41,353 bases of DNA, from the NCBI GenBank assembly GCA_029261195.1, contig JAJDBU010000043.1, forward strand, positions 1-41,353. The letters are read 5' to 3'. Positions 32,975 to 41,069 of the stretch are shown piece by piece (positions within the stretch are counted from its first letter, which is position 1; each line of letters opens with the position of its first letter). The DNA is from Nitrospirota bacterium. GTDB taxonomy: Bacteria > Nitrospirota > Nitrospiria > SBBL01 > JAADHI01. The notes under the pieces are model-generated. The model searched no databases, had not been told where the DNA came from, and was given only the letters and a program-made list of their open reading frames with translations. A program made the translations under genes and the position numbers.

Positions 32975-33925
32975 TTACTTTTCTTTCAAATTTTCGTCCC
33001 GTTTGCACCAGAAACGAACTTCCTCCTCCTCGAGAAAGAATTCCGCTTCTTCTCCCTGTAACATGGCCAGAGTAGAAAGTAATCCGGCTTCGCTACAACT
33101 TGACGCCGCCACTGTGACCGAATGGGGGGCATTTGGGGCAGGCCAACCTGTACAGGGGTTCAAGATATGGCTATAGCGTAAGCCGTTTTTCAATAAAAAC
33201 CGTTTTGAGTCTCCACTGGTCGCCACAGCGCCCTGTCGAAGCTGAATGACTTTTGTATTTGTGTTGTCCTGGCCCGTATTTTCTATTCCGATATTCCAAG
33301 GTGAATGGTCTCTCTTTTTTCCACTCACGGCGATATCGCCACCCAGATTGACAAGCGCTGCAATCCCGTATCGTTCTTGAAGCAGGAGCGCGATGCGATC
33401 CACTGCATATTCCTTTCCGATTCCTCCCAGATCAATTTCCATTCCCTCAGGCAAACGAATTTCGGGAGACTTCCAGGAAATTTTTTGCCATCCAATTAAG
33501 GGGAGGAGGGCCTCAAGCTGTTCTTGTGTGGGGATACGGTCACTGCCGTCAAATTTCCAGATACGGCGGAGGACTCCGGATGTTACATCGAATAAGCCTT
33601 CACTGATTTCGTAACACTGCTCTGCAAAATCAAGCAATTGTGCAGTCTCTTCATCGACTTGAACGGCCTTTCCCCGACTCCGGTTAATCCGATCAATGAT
33701 GTTTTCCAAACGATAGCGGCTGAATTTACGTTCAATCCGCCATACCTCGCCAGCAGCCAACTTCAACATTTTTTTTGCAGTCATCCTGTTTTCTGTATCC
33801 ATCAGGATTTCACAGTCACAGGCCATGGCCTGAAAATGTCCGACCCAGTGGTTCTCTGCCTGGAACATCTGTGTCGGGTGCAATGGATATGCAGGAGCCG
33901 GATAGTGTTTGAGCATAAGTTTCAT
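32975..33925 (-). CDS. apbE: FAD:protein FMN transferase (ApbE)
   Basis: ApbE (about 316 residues) moves FMN from FAD onto a Thr or Ser of a target protein. Visible family motifs are FSRYRLENIIDRINRSRGKA near residue 68, SEGLFDVTSGVLRRIW near 115, IDLGGIGKEYAVDRIALLLQ near 172, LVNLGGDIAVSG near 200, and GAVATSGDSKRFLLKNGLRY followed by SHILNPCTGWPAP near 240, which holds the metal/FAD site. I see no signal peptide or lipobox at either candidate start (33925 or GTG 33937). That is unusual because most ApbE proteins of Gram-negatives are periplasmic. It directly follows the DUF3570 gene, its likely partner. Confidence 0.9.
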   Translation of the reverse strand: MKLMLKHYPAPAYPLHPTQMFQAENHWVGHFQAMACDCEILMDTENRMTAKKMLKLAAGEVWRIERKFSRYRLENIIDRINRSRGKAVQVDEETAQLLDFAEQCYEISEGLFDVTSGVLRRIWKFDGSDRIPTQEQLEALLPLIGWQKISWKSPEIRLPEGMEIDLGGIGKEYAVDRIALLLQERYGIAALVNLGGDIAVSGKKRDHSPWNIGIENTGQDNTNTKVIQLRQGAVATSGDSKRFLLKNGLRYSHILNPCTGWPAPNAPHSVTVAASSCSEAGLLSTLAMLQGEEAEFFLEEEEVRFWCKRDENLKEK

Positions 33926-33965
33926 GTCCTGTTTCACCCCCTGTTTTATTTCAAGGTGTTTTATT

Positions 33966-35234
33966 TCAAAATGAATATTGAATTTGCAGGATCGTGGCCT
34001 GTAAATCAGGAAAAAGATCCTGATTTTTTTGCAAGCCGATCGCGGTGTCGTGATTGCTGTCACCATCCTGTGTGTAATACTCCAATCTCAGCAGAATGGA
34101 AGACTCGTCCCGGAAATCCCATCCATAGCTCAAACCCACCGTAATCCCCGTAAAGGCTGCCATGCGATAGTCCGCAGTGGCTTCCTTCGGTAAAGGTGCA
34201 TTGTTGCTCAGGCCCACGCGGTAAAAATCGGCTTCGGACTGCTGATAAAACCGCACATGCGGCTCCAGGGAGTGTCGTTCGTTCAATTTCCAGTGGTAGG
34301 TAAAATCCACCGTATGCGAGAGAATCCCCCAGTCATCCGTAAAAAAACGATAGGATGCCCCCAGCACATCACGGGAAAGATGGTAACGGGTCAGCCAGAA
34401 CAGGCTGTGTTTGGTCCGACTTTCCGGCCTGTTTTCAAAGACATAATCGATGGTTGCCCCGGTGCTTCCGTCAACCCGGCTGAGCATTTTGAAGGGATCG
34501 CTGTGGTATCCCGAGGAATGCGAAAGCGAGTAGTTGAGCTGCATCAAGGTTTTTCGGTTGACGACCTGAGTGACTCCGAAAATCGCATCAATTACCGTTT
34601 TTGTTTCGTCCTGATTTTGACGCTTGGGTGCTTGACCTGGACCGAGCATCTTAGACAAGGGGCTAGGAATGCCCCCCAGTGGCGTACTGGTATCAAATTC
34701 TCCGGCTACGCCAAAAGTCAGTGTGGTATTACGTTGATTTAAATCCCTGGAAACCGAAGCGTTGAGACCAATCGATGAAAAATCAAATTCTTTGGAGAAG
34801 TTGAGTCCCACTGTCCCTAGGGTTAAGCGGTTAAGCGGCTGTGTCCACGATCCACTTAAGCCAACACGCGTATCAAGAAAGGTATCATCTAAAGGGATTT
34901 CCCCCGCTGCAATCGTGTATTCACCATCGCCTGAAGGTCGGGTAAAGGTCTGAGGGACATTACTAGGCGACGCACCGTTCGGGGTCGCACCCGTAAGGGA
35001 ATCGATGACCAGTTTAAAATGGGCAAAGCGTTTCCCGGAAAATTCTTTGCTTAGGTTTAAAGTGGGCTCAATGGCTGTCACCCGCTTGTCGGATTCCTGA
35101 TAGTAGAGAATGGAGGTGTCAATCTCCCAGCCTTCAAATTCACCCGCCGAGGCCGCCGAGGCGGCACCCAACAATCCAAGGGTTGCCGCAGCGAGTCGGG
35201 TTTTCAATCGTTTATTTTTTTTAATTGCACCCAC
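33966..35234 (-). CDS. DUF3570 outer-membrane beta-barrel with flavinylation motif
   Basis: This protein (422 residues) is chosen to start at GTG 35234, eight bases after GGAGG. A signal peptide is visible (RLAAATLGLLGAASAASA). The mature part is a series of amphipathic beta strands and ends in Phe (ILQIQYSF), so it is an outer-membrane barrel. At 78-84 is DSLTGAT, followed by PNGASPSN; D-x-x-[ST]-G-A-[TS] is the motif to which ApbE attaches FMN, with Thr84 the expected site. Motif and neighbour (apbE) agree, but flavinylation of this family is my inference. The family is otherwise uncharacterised and commonly neighbours DUF4266 proteins. The start overlaps the DUF4266 gene by 14 bp. Confidence 0.8.
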   Translation of the reverse strand: MGAIKKNKRLKTRLAAATLGLLGAASAASAGEFEGWEIDTSILYYQESDKRVTAIEPTLNLSKEFSGKRFAHFKLVIDSLTGATPNGASPSNVPQTFTRPSGDGEYTIAAGEIPLDDTFLDTRVGLSGSWTQPLNRLTLGTVGLNFSKEFDFSSIGLNASVSRDLNQRNTTLTFGVAGEFDTSTPLGGIPSPLSKMLGPGQAPKRQNQDETKTVIDAIFGVTQVVNRKTLMQLNYSLSHSSGYHSDPFKMLSRVDGSTGATIDYVFENRPESRTKHSLFWLTRYHLSRDVLGASYRFFTDDWGILSHTVDFTYHWKLNERHSLEPHVRFYQQSEADFYRVGLSNNAPLPKEATADYRMAAFTGITVGLSYGWDFRDESSILLRLEYYTQDGDSNHDTAIGLQKNQDLFPDLQATILQIQYSF

Positions 35235-35460
35235 AGCCGCCGCCTCCATAGCTACGTCCGCCACTTGATGCTTCTTTACTGAAATAAATGTGATCGTCAT
35301 ATGAGGATTGAACCGGCTTTGGATCGAGTTGCATGGCCTCTTGCGCCAGGAGATCGTGCTCCCAGGGCTTGACGCCCATGCCCGCACAGCCGCTAAAAAG
35401 CGCTAAGGCGCTGAGAAGAAAACAAAATCGTATCTTGTGAAGTTTTATCCGATTATTCAT
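35221..35460 (-). CDS. DUF4266 lipoprotein with Gly-Cys tail
   Basis: This 79-residue lipoprotein has its lipobox as LFSGC (Cys25). The conserved body is VKPWEHDLLAQEAMQLDP and the end is HIYFSKEASSGGRSYGGGGC followed by GCN, so C76 and C78 form C-x-C behind five glycines. The family is uncharacterised; the tail suggests metal binding, a disulfide or an attachment site. The Gly codons GGAGGCGGCGGC also form the ribosome-binding site of the DUF3570 gene, so the two are translationally linked. TlpA, encoded just upstream, is a plausible reductant for the C-x-C. Confidence 0.82.
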   Translation of the reverse strand: MNNRIKLHKIRFCFLLSALALFSGCAGMGVKPWEHDLLAQEAMQLDPKPVQSSYDDHIYFSKEASSGGRSYGGGGCGCN

Positions 35461-35485
35461 TTTATTGTCCCTTGTTTTAACAAAG

Positions 35486-35995
35486 CTATTTCTTCAATAA
35501 ATCGAGAATTTGTTTCTCGTAAAGTGGCTTCATGCCAGGAATATAACCAATATGCCGGTGACGAATAATGCCTTTCCGATCGATGATATAGGACATGGGC
35601 ATACCGGCCAGTTGATATTTATCAGCAAGGTCACCGGAGGGGTCGAAACGAACCGTCAAATCGACCGGATGTTTGAGGAGAAATTTATCAGCCAAACCTC
35701 TTGTTTTATCCAGATTGATTGTGACGACTTTCAAACCCCGGGCCTCGTATTTTTCATGCAGTTGCTGCATCCAGGGAAAAGACTCTTTACAGGGCGTACA
35801 CCATGAGGCCCAAAAGTCCAGATAAACGACCTTGCCCCGATAGTGTTCGGCCTCAAACAGGCCCTTCTCTGAAAGCGCAGGGCCGCCGGGAAAAGCCCCT
35901 GCAAAAGCCATTCGCATTAAGGTGAGATAAATGATCAGTATCATCATCAGCAAACTCAGTCCCTTGATTCGGATATCTATTTTTCTATGCACCAT
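35486..35995 (-). CDS. tlpA: TlpA-family thioredoxin-like protein
   Basis: This 169-residue membrane-anchored or exported thioredoxin has an uncleaved or cleaved N-terminal hydrophobic segment (LSLLMMILIIYLTLMRMAFA). The fold is AlkyC/TlpA type: YLDFWASWCTPCKESFPWMQ with active Cys66 and Cys69, LKVVTINLDKTRG, and LAGMPMSYIIDRKGIIRHRH carrying the cis-Pro. It should act in the periplasm as a thiol reductant, taking electrons from CcdA encoded in the same operon. Targets could be the apocytochrome CVICH or the DUF4266 C-x-C. Confidence 0.9.
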   Translation of the reverse strand: MVHRKIDIRIKGLSLLMMILIIYLTLMRMAFAGAFPGGPALSEKGLFEAEHYRGKVVYLDFWASWCTPCKESFPWMQQLHEKYEARGLKVVTINLDKTRGLADKFLLKHPVDLTVRFDPSGDLADKYQLAGMPMSYIIDRKGIIRHRHIGYIPGMKPLYEKQILDLLKK

Positions 35996-36018
35996 TTTAA
36001 GATCCCCCTCCTGTTTAT

Positions 36019-36393
36019 TTATTCAAATGCCCATAAGGCGATGATGTTGTCGTCCAGATCAATGATCCCCTGAAAGCTGCCACGACTTGCAGCCAAATCA
36101 ACCCTAAGCCCTGAAAGTCTTGCCCCTAGTTCCTGGGCCTGCCGGGTTTTTTCTTCCAGTTGATCGACACAGAAGTAAAGCACCGGGGCCTCCCCTTGTT
36201 GGATTCCCGGTTCCACTTTCCGCAAGCCCCCGATCAATTCACCATCGACCTCTATCATGCGATAGTCGGGCAGGTTCGGAAGAGAGAGCCTTAAAAATTT
36301 CCAAGCCAGTAATGTCCGATAAAAGTGCTCTGCACGCTCAAGATCTGAAACGGGAAGATCAAACCAATATGTTTTTCCTTGTGTTTTATTCAT
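36019..36393 (-). CDS. VOC/glyoxalase-superfamily protein
   Basis: This 124-residue single-module VOC protein begins MNKTQGKTYWFDLPVSDLER, has YRMIEVDGELIGGLRKV near residue 44, APVLYFCVDQLEEKTRQAQE near 71 and ends in IIDLDDNIIALWAFE. It matches the small 'glyoxalase-like' proteins with no fixed function. It has no signal peptide and should be cytoplasmic. It is encoded between ccdA and tlpA, with short gaps on both sides. Its role in the operon is unclear. Confidence 0.8.
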   Translation of the reverse strand: MNKTQGKTYWFDLPVSDLERAEHFYRTLLAWKFLRLSLPNLPDYRMIEVDGELIGGLRKVEPGIQQGEAPVLYFCVDQLEEKTRQAQELGARLSGLRVDLAASRGSFQGIIDLDDNIIALWAFE

Positions 36394-36424
36394 TTTGTTA
36401 CCTTTTTTCTACTTGCTTTATCCC

Positions 36425-37168
36425 TTACTGCCCAATCACCCAGCCAAGGCCCATCTCAGTAAAATAGGAGGTCAAATAAGTAAGGGAGTTCGTAAAAATC
36501 AAGACACCCACGAGCACAAGAAAGGCGCCACTTGCGCGAGAAATCCAGTTCATATATTTTGCTGTCTTTTTAAAATAGACCAGGAAGGTCTGAATTCCGA
36601 CAGCGGATAGCAAGAGCGGAAGGCCCAGGCCAAGAGAATAAACGCCCAGCAGTTCAATCCCGGTGAGTACAGAACCCGAAGTGCTGGCATAAACCAGAAT
36701 CGACCCAAGAATCGGACCCACACAGGGTGTCCAGCCTGCACCGAAGGCGATACCAATGACATAGGATCCCAAATAACCTGCCGGCCTGCTCTTAAAATGA
36801 AAGCGGGCATCGCGAGCCAAAATGGCAAACTTAAATAGGCCCATGATATAGAGTCCGAAAAAAATGATGAACACCCCGCCGATCTGCCGGATGGTTTCCT
36901 GATTTGAGAGAAAGAACTGGCCGATATAGGTTGTCGAAGCCCCTAAGAGCATGAAGATGCTTGAAAAGCCCAGAATGAAGAGAATGGAATTTTTTATGGC
37001 AATCTCGTGCATTCGTTTAATATCTTTCGAGGAACTGAGATCATCCAGAGAAAGCCCCGTAATGTAGGAGACATAAGAAGGGACGAGGGGTAAAACACAG
37101 GGCGAGATAAAGGACAAAAACCCTGCCGAAAATGCAATCATGAAAGATATATTTGCTGTCGCTTCCAT
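36425..37168 (-). CDS. ccdA: CcdA-type thiol-disulfide transporter
   Basis: This 247-residue inner-membrane protein has six helices. Two conserved Cys sit in ISPCVLPLVPSYVSYITG (Cys24) and GAGWTPCVGPILGSI, the redox pair that moves electrons from cytoplasmic thioredoxin to periplasmic partners. ATG 37168 follows AAGGAG by seven bases; the longer frame to 37207 lacks such a site. It supports cytochrome c maturation or TlpA reduction, and here heads an operon with tlpA and a cytochrome c gene. The shared upstream module copy 2 lies directly ahead. Confidence 0.92.
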   Translation of the reverse strand: MEATANISFMIAFSAGFLSFISPCVLPLVPSYVSYITGLSLDDLSSSKDIKRMHEIAIKNSILFILGFSSIFMLLGASTTYIGQFFLSNQETIRQIGGVFIIFFGLYIMGLFKFAILARDARFHFKSRPAGYLGSYVIGIAFGAGWTPCVGPILGSILVYASTSGSVLTGIELLGVYSLGLGLPLLLSAVGIQTFLVYFKKTAKYMNWISRASGAFLVLVGVLIFTNSLTYLTSYFTEMGLGWVIGQ

Positions 37169-37180
37169 TTTAATTCTCCT

Positions 37181-37314
37181 TTTTTGAAAAAGTGTTGCTC
37201 TGTTCAAATCCTATTGTAAGTGGTCTGTGTTTAATCGGACACGAAGATCGGGTGTATGACATTGAAATAGACCGTCAGAGGATGCAAGTGCTATTCAAGC
37301 CTTTTTTACTGTCG
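37181..37314 (-). promoter_or_regulatory. Shared upstream module, copy 2
   Basis: It aligns with 31449-31582 and precedes ccdA. Reading toward ccdA, the proximal part has TACAAT as a good -10, with the -35 position (TGTCCG) 17 bp upstream matching TTGTCG of copy 1. The identical blocks AAGATCGGGTG, GTCAGAGGATG and AGTGCTATTC (plus strand) lie further upstream. It ends about 15 bp before the sensor kinase frame on the plus strand, so it occupies the divergent promoter region. Confidence 0.7.
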
Positions 37315-37328
37315 ATCATCTGTTTTTA

Positions 37329-38549
37329 ATGCCGATTAAATTTGTATGCTGTTACTGTATAGTTATAAAAAAATTTCTGGCAACAAGAGAAGTGAGCGTT
37401 CGTTTAATGGATCGTACAAACAAAGAAAAAGTCTATTGGGGTATCTGGCCGACACGTCGAAGTTTTATAATTTCAATCATTATTATGGCCATTTTACTGG
37501 GGGCGTTCAGCGCCTGGTTTGAACTCCTGGTTGAGGAACCCCCCGAGTTTTTCCAATCGTTCTATCTAGAACTGCCTGTTAAAATTTCAGAATTTCTTCT
37601 CAAACTCTGCCCTCTACTTATCCCCTTCTACCTCTGGCTTGATCAAATCAGAACATGGTCTGTCTGGAAGCGGTTTTCATTGTTTGTTGTGCTGAGTCTG
37701 GCTGCCACTGTGATTGAGGAACTCGTTACTTATTCTCTGCCCCTACTCAATCTCCATCAATTTGATACAGAGCACTCACTTTTCCTCGTTTTTCTTTCCT
37801 TTGACATGATCGGGGATGTGCTGCTCTTCCTGTTTATCCTTTCAGCTCTGGGCTATGTGGATTTCCTCTTATGCCGCAATCATCGCCTTTTTACTCGACT
37901 CTCTGAAGAAAAAACAAAACTGATGCAGGAAGAACGATTAAGGCTTCTCTCTGAGTTAAAAGCGCTTCAAGCCCAAATCAATCCCCATTTTTTGTTTAAT
38001 ACGCTCAACAGCCTGGCAGCGCTGGTTGTGACCAATGCCGAAAAAGCGGAAATTTTGATCAAGGATTTATCAGACTGGTATCGCGATATCTTGGGTGCAA
38101 CACATCAGACCTCCTGGGCCATTAGGGACGAGATCCAGTTGGTCCGTAATTATTTAAAGATAGAGTCCGTTCGTTTGGGAGAGAGATTATCTTATGAGAT
38201 CCAATGTAATGAAGAGACTCGGGAGGTCTCCATTCCGCCACTCATTGTACAGCCTGTTGTGGAAAATTCGGTCAAGCATTCCATCTCCCCCTCTCTTTCC
38301 GGAGGGAAGATTTTAATCCGAATTGAAGGCACACAGGAACAGTTTCGTATACGCGTGACTGATACCCGAAAAAAGGATGATTTTTCACCGGAAAAACAGT
38401 GTGTTCCGGGAACGGGATCGGGTCTGGATAATGTAAAGAGACGCTTGGAACTGGCCTTTGAGGGTCGCGCTCATTTCAACTTTCAGCTGAAGAAGGAGGG
38501 TGCAGTGGTGGAAATTGTCGTTGATAGAGGGACATCCAATGGGAAATAA
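37329..38549 (+). CDS. LytS-type sensor histidine kinase
   Basis: This protein has 406 residues from the longest start; ATG 37407, which drops 26 unremarkable residues, is at least as likely. Four membrane helices lie at about 46-67, 87-104, 115-134 and 150-173. A coiled region (SEEKTKLMQEERLRLLSELK) leads into the His_kinase domain LQAQINPHFLFNTLNSLAAL with His220 as phosphate acceptor. An N box (VQPVVENSVKHS) and G box (GTGSGLDNVKRRLEL) complete the ATPase. No periplasmic sensor domain is present, so the signal is probably sensed in or near the membrane. It overlaps the start of the response regulator gene by 11 bp. Confidence 0.88.
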   Translation: MPIKFVCCYCIVIKKFLATREVSVRLMDRTNKEKVYWGIWPTRRSFIISIIIMAILLGAFSAWFELLVEEPPEFFQSFYLELPVKISEFLLKLCPLLIPFYLWLDQIRTWSVWKRFSLFVVLSLAATVIEELVTYSLPLLNLHQFDTEHSLFLVFLSFDMIGDVLLFLFILSALGYVDFLLCRNHRLFTRLSEEKTKLMQEERLRLLSELKALQAQINPHFLFNTLNSLAALVVTNAEKAEILIKDLSDWYRDILGATHQTSWAIRDEIQLVRNYLKIESVRLGERLSYEIQCNEETREVSIPPLIVQPVVENSVKHSISPSLSGGKILIRIEGTQEQFRIRVTDTRKKDDFSPEKQCVPGTGSGLDNVKRRLELAFEGRAHFNFQLKKEGAVVEIVVDRGTSNGK

Positions 38550-39312
38550 TTCAATCATCAGAACCGTCATTGTAGACGATGAACCCCTTGCGCGGGTTGG
38601 ACTCAATCATCTTCTCAAAAGCATCCCTCAGGTGGAGGTAATCGCGGAAGCTGCCAATGGATTTGAGGCGCTTGAACTGGTGGATCGATTCAAACCCGGT
38701 CTTCTTCTCCTGGATATCCAGATGCCAGGCATCAACGGCTTTGAGGTCTTGCAGCAACTCTCCCACATGCCGATCGTGATCTTTACGACAGCCTATGACC
38801 AATATGCCCTCAGAGCCTTTGACACACTTGCAATCGACTATCTGTTAAAACCGATTCGCCTGGAGCGTTTGCAGAGGGCCATTACAAAGCTGGGTTCCCT
38901 GGATCACATGATCACGAATTTAGGGCCGATCTTAAACCCAGTGGAGCACCGTAATAATCATGAAGTCAGTTATCTGAGACGCTTCGTCAGTCGATCAGGC
39001 GTCAAGTGGCATCTGATTAATGAGGATGAGATCTGTCTATTCTTCTCTGAAGAAGGCTACAGCTACATGAAAACAGAAAAGGGCAGCTATATTATCAATG
39101 ACACCTTACAGACGCTCGAAGGAAAACTGGATCCGGATAAATTTTTACGGGTCCATCGCTCTGCAATCGTTGCAGTGAAAGATATTCAAAAGATCAAATC
39201 CTTAGGTTCAGGGCGTCTCGAACTCTTGATGCGGGATGGATCGACTCAGGATGTCAGCCGGTCTTACTCACAGAAAGTGAAGAGCATTTGCCTGGCTCAG
39301 GACTTCCATTGA
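38539..39312 (+). CDS. LytTR-family response regulator
   Basis: This response regulator (257 residues) starts at ATG 38539, overlapping the kinase stop. The receiver domain shows VIVDDEPLARVG, LLLLDIQMPGINGFE with the phospho-Asp, VIFTTAYDQYAL and YLLKPIRLERL. The LytTR DNA-binding domain covers about 155-255 (EICLFFSEEGYSYMKTEKGS, FLRVHRSAIVAVKDIQKIKS, DGSTQDVSRSYSQKVK). It would bind paired direct repeats upstream of targets; the module in front of ccdA and of the Asp-rich lipoprotein gene is the obvious candidate. Confidence 0.92.
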   Translation: MGNNSIIRTVIVDDEPLARVGLNHLLKSIPQVEVIAEAANGFEALELVDRFKPGLLLLDIQMPGINGFEVLQQLSHMPIVIFTTAYDQYALRAFDTLAIDYLLKPIRLERLQRAITKLGSLDHMITNLGPILNPVEHRNNHEVSYLRRFVSRSGVKWHLINEDEICLFFSEEGYSYMKTEKGSYIINDTLQTLEGKLDPDKFLRVHRSAIVAVKDIQKIKSLGSGRLELLMRDGSTQDVSRSYSQKVKSICLAQDFH

Positions 39313-39459
39313 TTGAGTTGATGGATTCCCGACAAGAACGAGAATGACGAGAGAAGAGAACAGGCCTTGGGCCTTATTGATGAAATCACAAATTAAAATC
39401 ACCGGCTTATTTGGAAAATTCAATCCTGAGCTGGGCTACGATTACAAAACCGGCCGTCG
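39313..39459. other. Spacer before cobQ
   Basis: There is no gene and no recognisable cobalamin riboswitch (I see no B12-box-like GCCACTG). A short frame with LIDEITN is present but too short to call. Confidence 0.4.
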
Positions 39460-41007
39460 GTGACAAAAACCACAAAACCAAAATTTCTCATGATTCAGGG
39501 CACCGGATCACACGTTGGCAAAAGTGTGATCACGGCTGCCCTCTGCCGTATTTTTGCCAATAAAGGTCTGCGCGTCGCCCCTTTCAAAGCGCAAAATATG
39601 GCTCTGAATTCTTTTGTGACGGCAGAGGGTTGTGAAGTCGGTCGTTCGACGGCGCTTCAGGCCACGGCGGCTCGGGCGAAACTCACCGTTGAAATGAATC
39701 CCGTCCTGCTCAAACCTACGGCGGAAAAAGAGGCGCAACTGATTTTAATGGGCAAACCCTATGCTGATATTTCAGCCTTTGCGCAATTTCATCAAAATAA
39801 ACCGCTGCGGGAAATCAAGTGGCAGGCCATCTGTGAAAGCCTTGAAACGCTGAAAAAAAACTTCGACCTTATTGTCATTGAGGGTGCGGGCAGTCCGGCA
39901 GAAGTGAACCTGCGCGCATTTGATTTGGTCAACATGGCTGTGGCACAGCAATGCGGCGCAGCGGTACTGTTGGTCACGGATATCGACCGGGGCGGAAGCC
40001 TTGCATCTCTGGTCGGGACTTTAGCACTTTTACCGGAAGACGAACGCGCACATGTAAAAGGTTTCATTTTTAATAAATTTCGGGGCGATCAAAGGCTCTT
40101 CGATCCGGCGATTTCCTTTTTAAAAAACAAGACCGGCCGTCCAACGCTTGGTGTCATTCCCTTTAATCCCGATCTCAACCTAACAGAAGAAGACGCCCTG
40201 AAATCACCCATCCGGTCGAATGGTGAAACCGAGATCGACATCGCGATTGTGCATCACCCCACACTTTCAAACTTTACTGACTTCGACCCTTTGTTGCTGG
40301 AGCCGAATGTCGGCCTACGCTTTGTCCGCAACGCTTCGCAATTGGGGCGGCCCGCCCTGGTCATTTTGCCCGGTTCAAAAAATACGGGTAAAGACTTGAT
40401 CCACCTTTATACTTCCGGACTGGCCACACGAATTAAAACTTTGGCGAAAGAAGGTCTCCCGGTCATCGGGATCTGCGGAGGTTACCAAATGATGGGTAAA
40501 GCCTTAATTGACTCGGATCACATTGAATCAGACGTACGCGATATGGAAGGGCTTGGGCTTTTAGATGTAGTGACAGAATTTCGCCCCGGAAAAATCACAA
40601 AGCGCTGCACTTTATTCAGCCTTGGCACACTTCCATTTTTTGCACAAAAGAATGAGAGGATTGAAGGCTATAAAATCCACTGCGGTCTGACACGACCCAG
40701 CGGCGAGGCCGACAAAATGCTCTTTTCAAATCAGGCTGCAACAGATGCACATGTGGATGGTGTCATCAGCAAGGATGGACTGATTTTCGGGACCTCCCTG
40801 CATGGTTTCTTTGAAAATGACAACTTTCGGCGACGACTGATCAACGACTTAAGGAAACGAAGCGCACTTCCGCCAATCAGCGCTCCCATCCGTCAGTACA
40901 AACAAGTCGAAGATGAGCAAATTGAAAATTGGGCGAGCTTTGTTTCAAAAAATATCGACATGAAAATGATTGAATCGATTATCAAATCTCCTGAAACTGG
41001 CCTGTGA
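39460..41007 (+). CDS. cobQ: Cobyric acid synthase
   Basis: This 515-residue ATP- and glutamine-dependent enzyme amidates four side chains of adenosylcobyrinate diamide in B12 synthesis. The N-terminal P-loop region is MIQGTGSHVGKSVITAALCR, then RVAPFKAQNMALNSFVTAEG and IVIEGAGSPAEVNLRAFDLV. The glutaminase domain has VIGICGGYQMMGKAL (catalytic Cys) and GTSLHGFFEND (His). The start is GTG. Length is normal. No other cobalamin genes are in the window; the B12-binding radical SAM protein nearby is a possible consumer. Confidence 0.96.
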   Translation: MTKTTKPKFLMIQGTGSHVGKSVITAALCRIFANKGLRVAPFKAQNMALNSFVTAEGCEVGRSTALQATAARAKLTVEMNPVLLKPTAEKEAQLILMGKPYADISAFAQFHQNKPLREIKWQAICESLETLKKNFDLIVIEGAGSPAEVNLRAFDLVNMAVAQQCGAAVLLVTDIDRGGSLASLVGTLALLPEDERAHVKGFIFNKFRGDQRLFDPAISFLKNKTGRPTLGVIPFNPDLNLTEEDALKSPIRSNGETEIDIAIVHHPTLSNFTDFDPLLLEPNVGLRFVRNASQLGRPALVILPGSKNTGKDLIHLYTSGLATRIKTLAKEGLPVIGICGGYQMMGKALIDSDHIESDVRDMEGLGLLDVVTEFRPGKITKRCTLFSLGTLPFFAQKNERIEGYKIHCGLTRPSGEADKMLFSNQAATDAHVDGVISKDGLIFGTSLHGFFENDNFRRRLINDLRKRSALPPISAPIRQYKQVEDEQIENWASFVSKNIDMKMIESIIKSPETGL

Positions 41008-41069
41008 TATCGGAACTGAACCCTTGATTTGAGTTCAATAAAAACAGTGCATACACTGATATAAAAAAA

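Noticed and set aside
33966-35387. 473-residue start for the DUF3570 protein
   Set aside because: It overlaps nearly all of the DUF4266 gene in another frame and has no signal peptide at its N-terminus.
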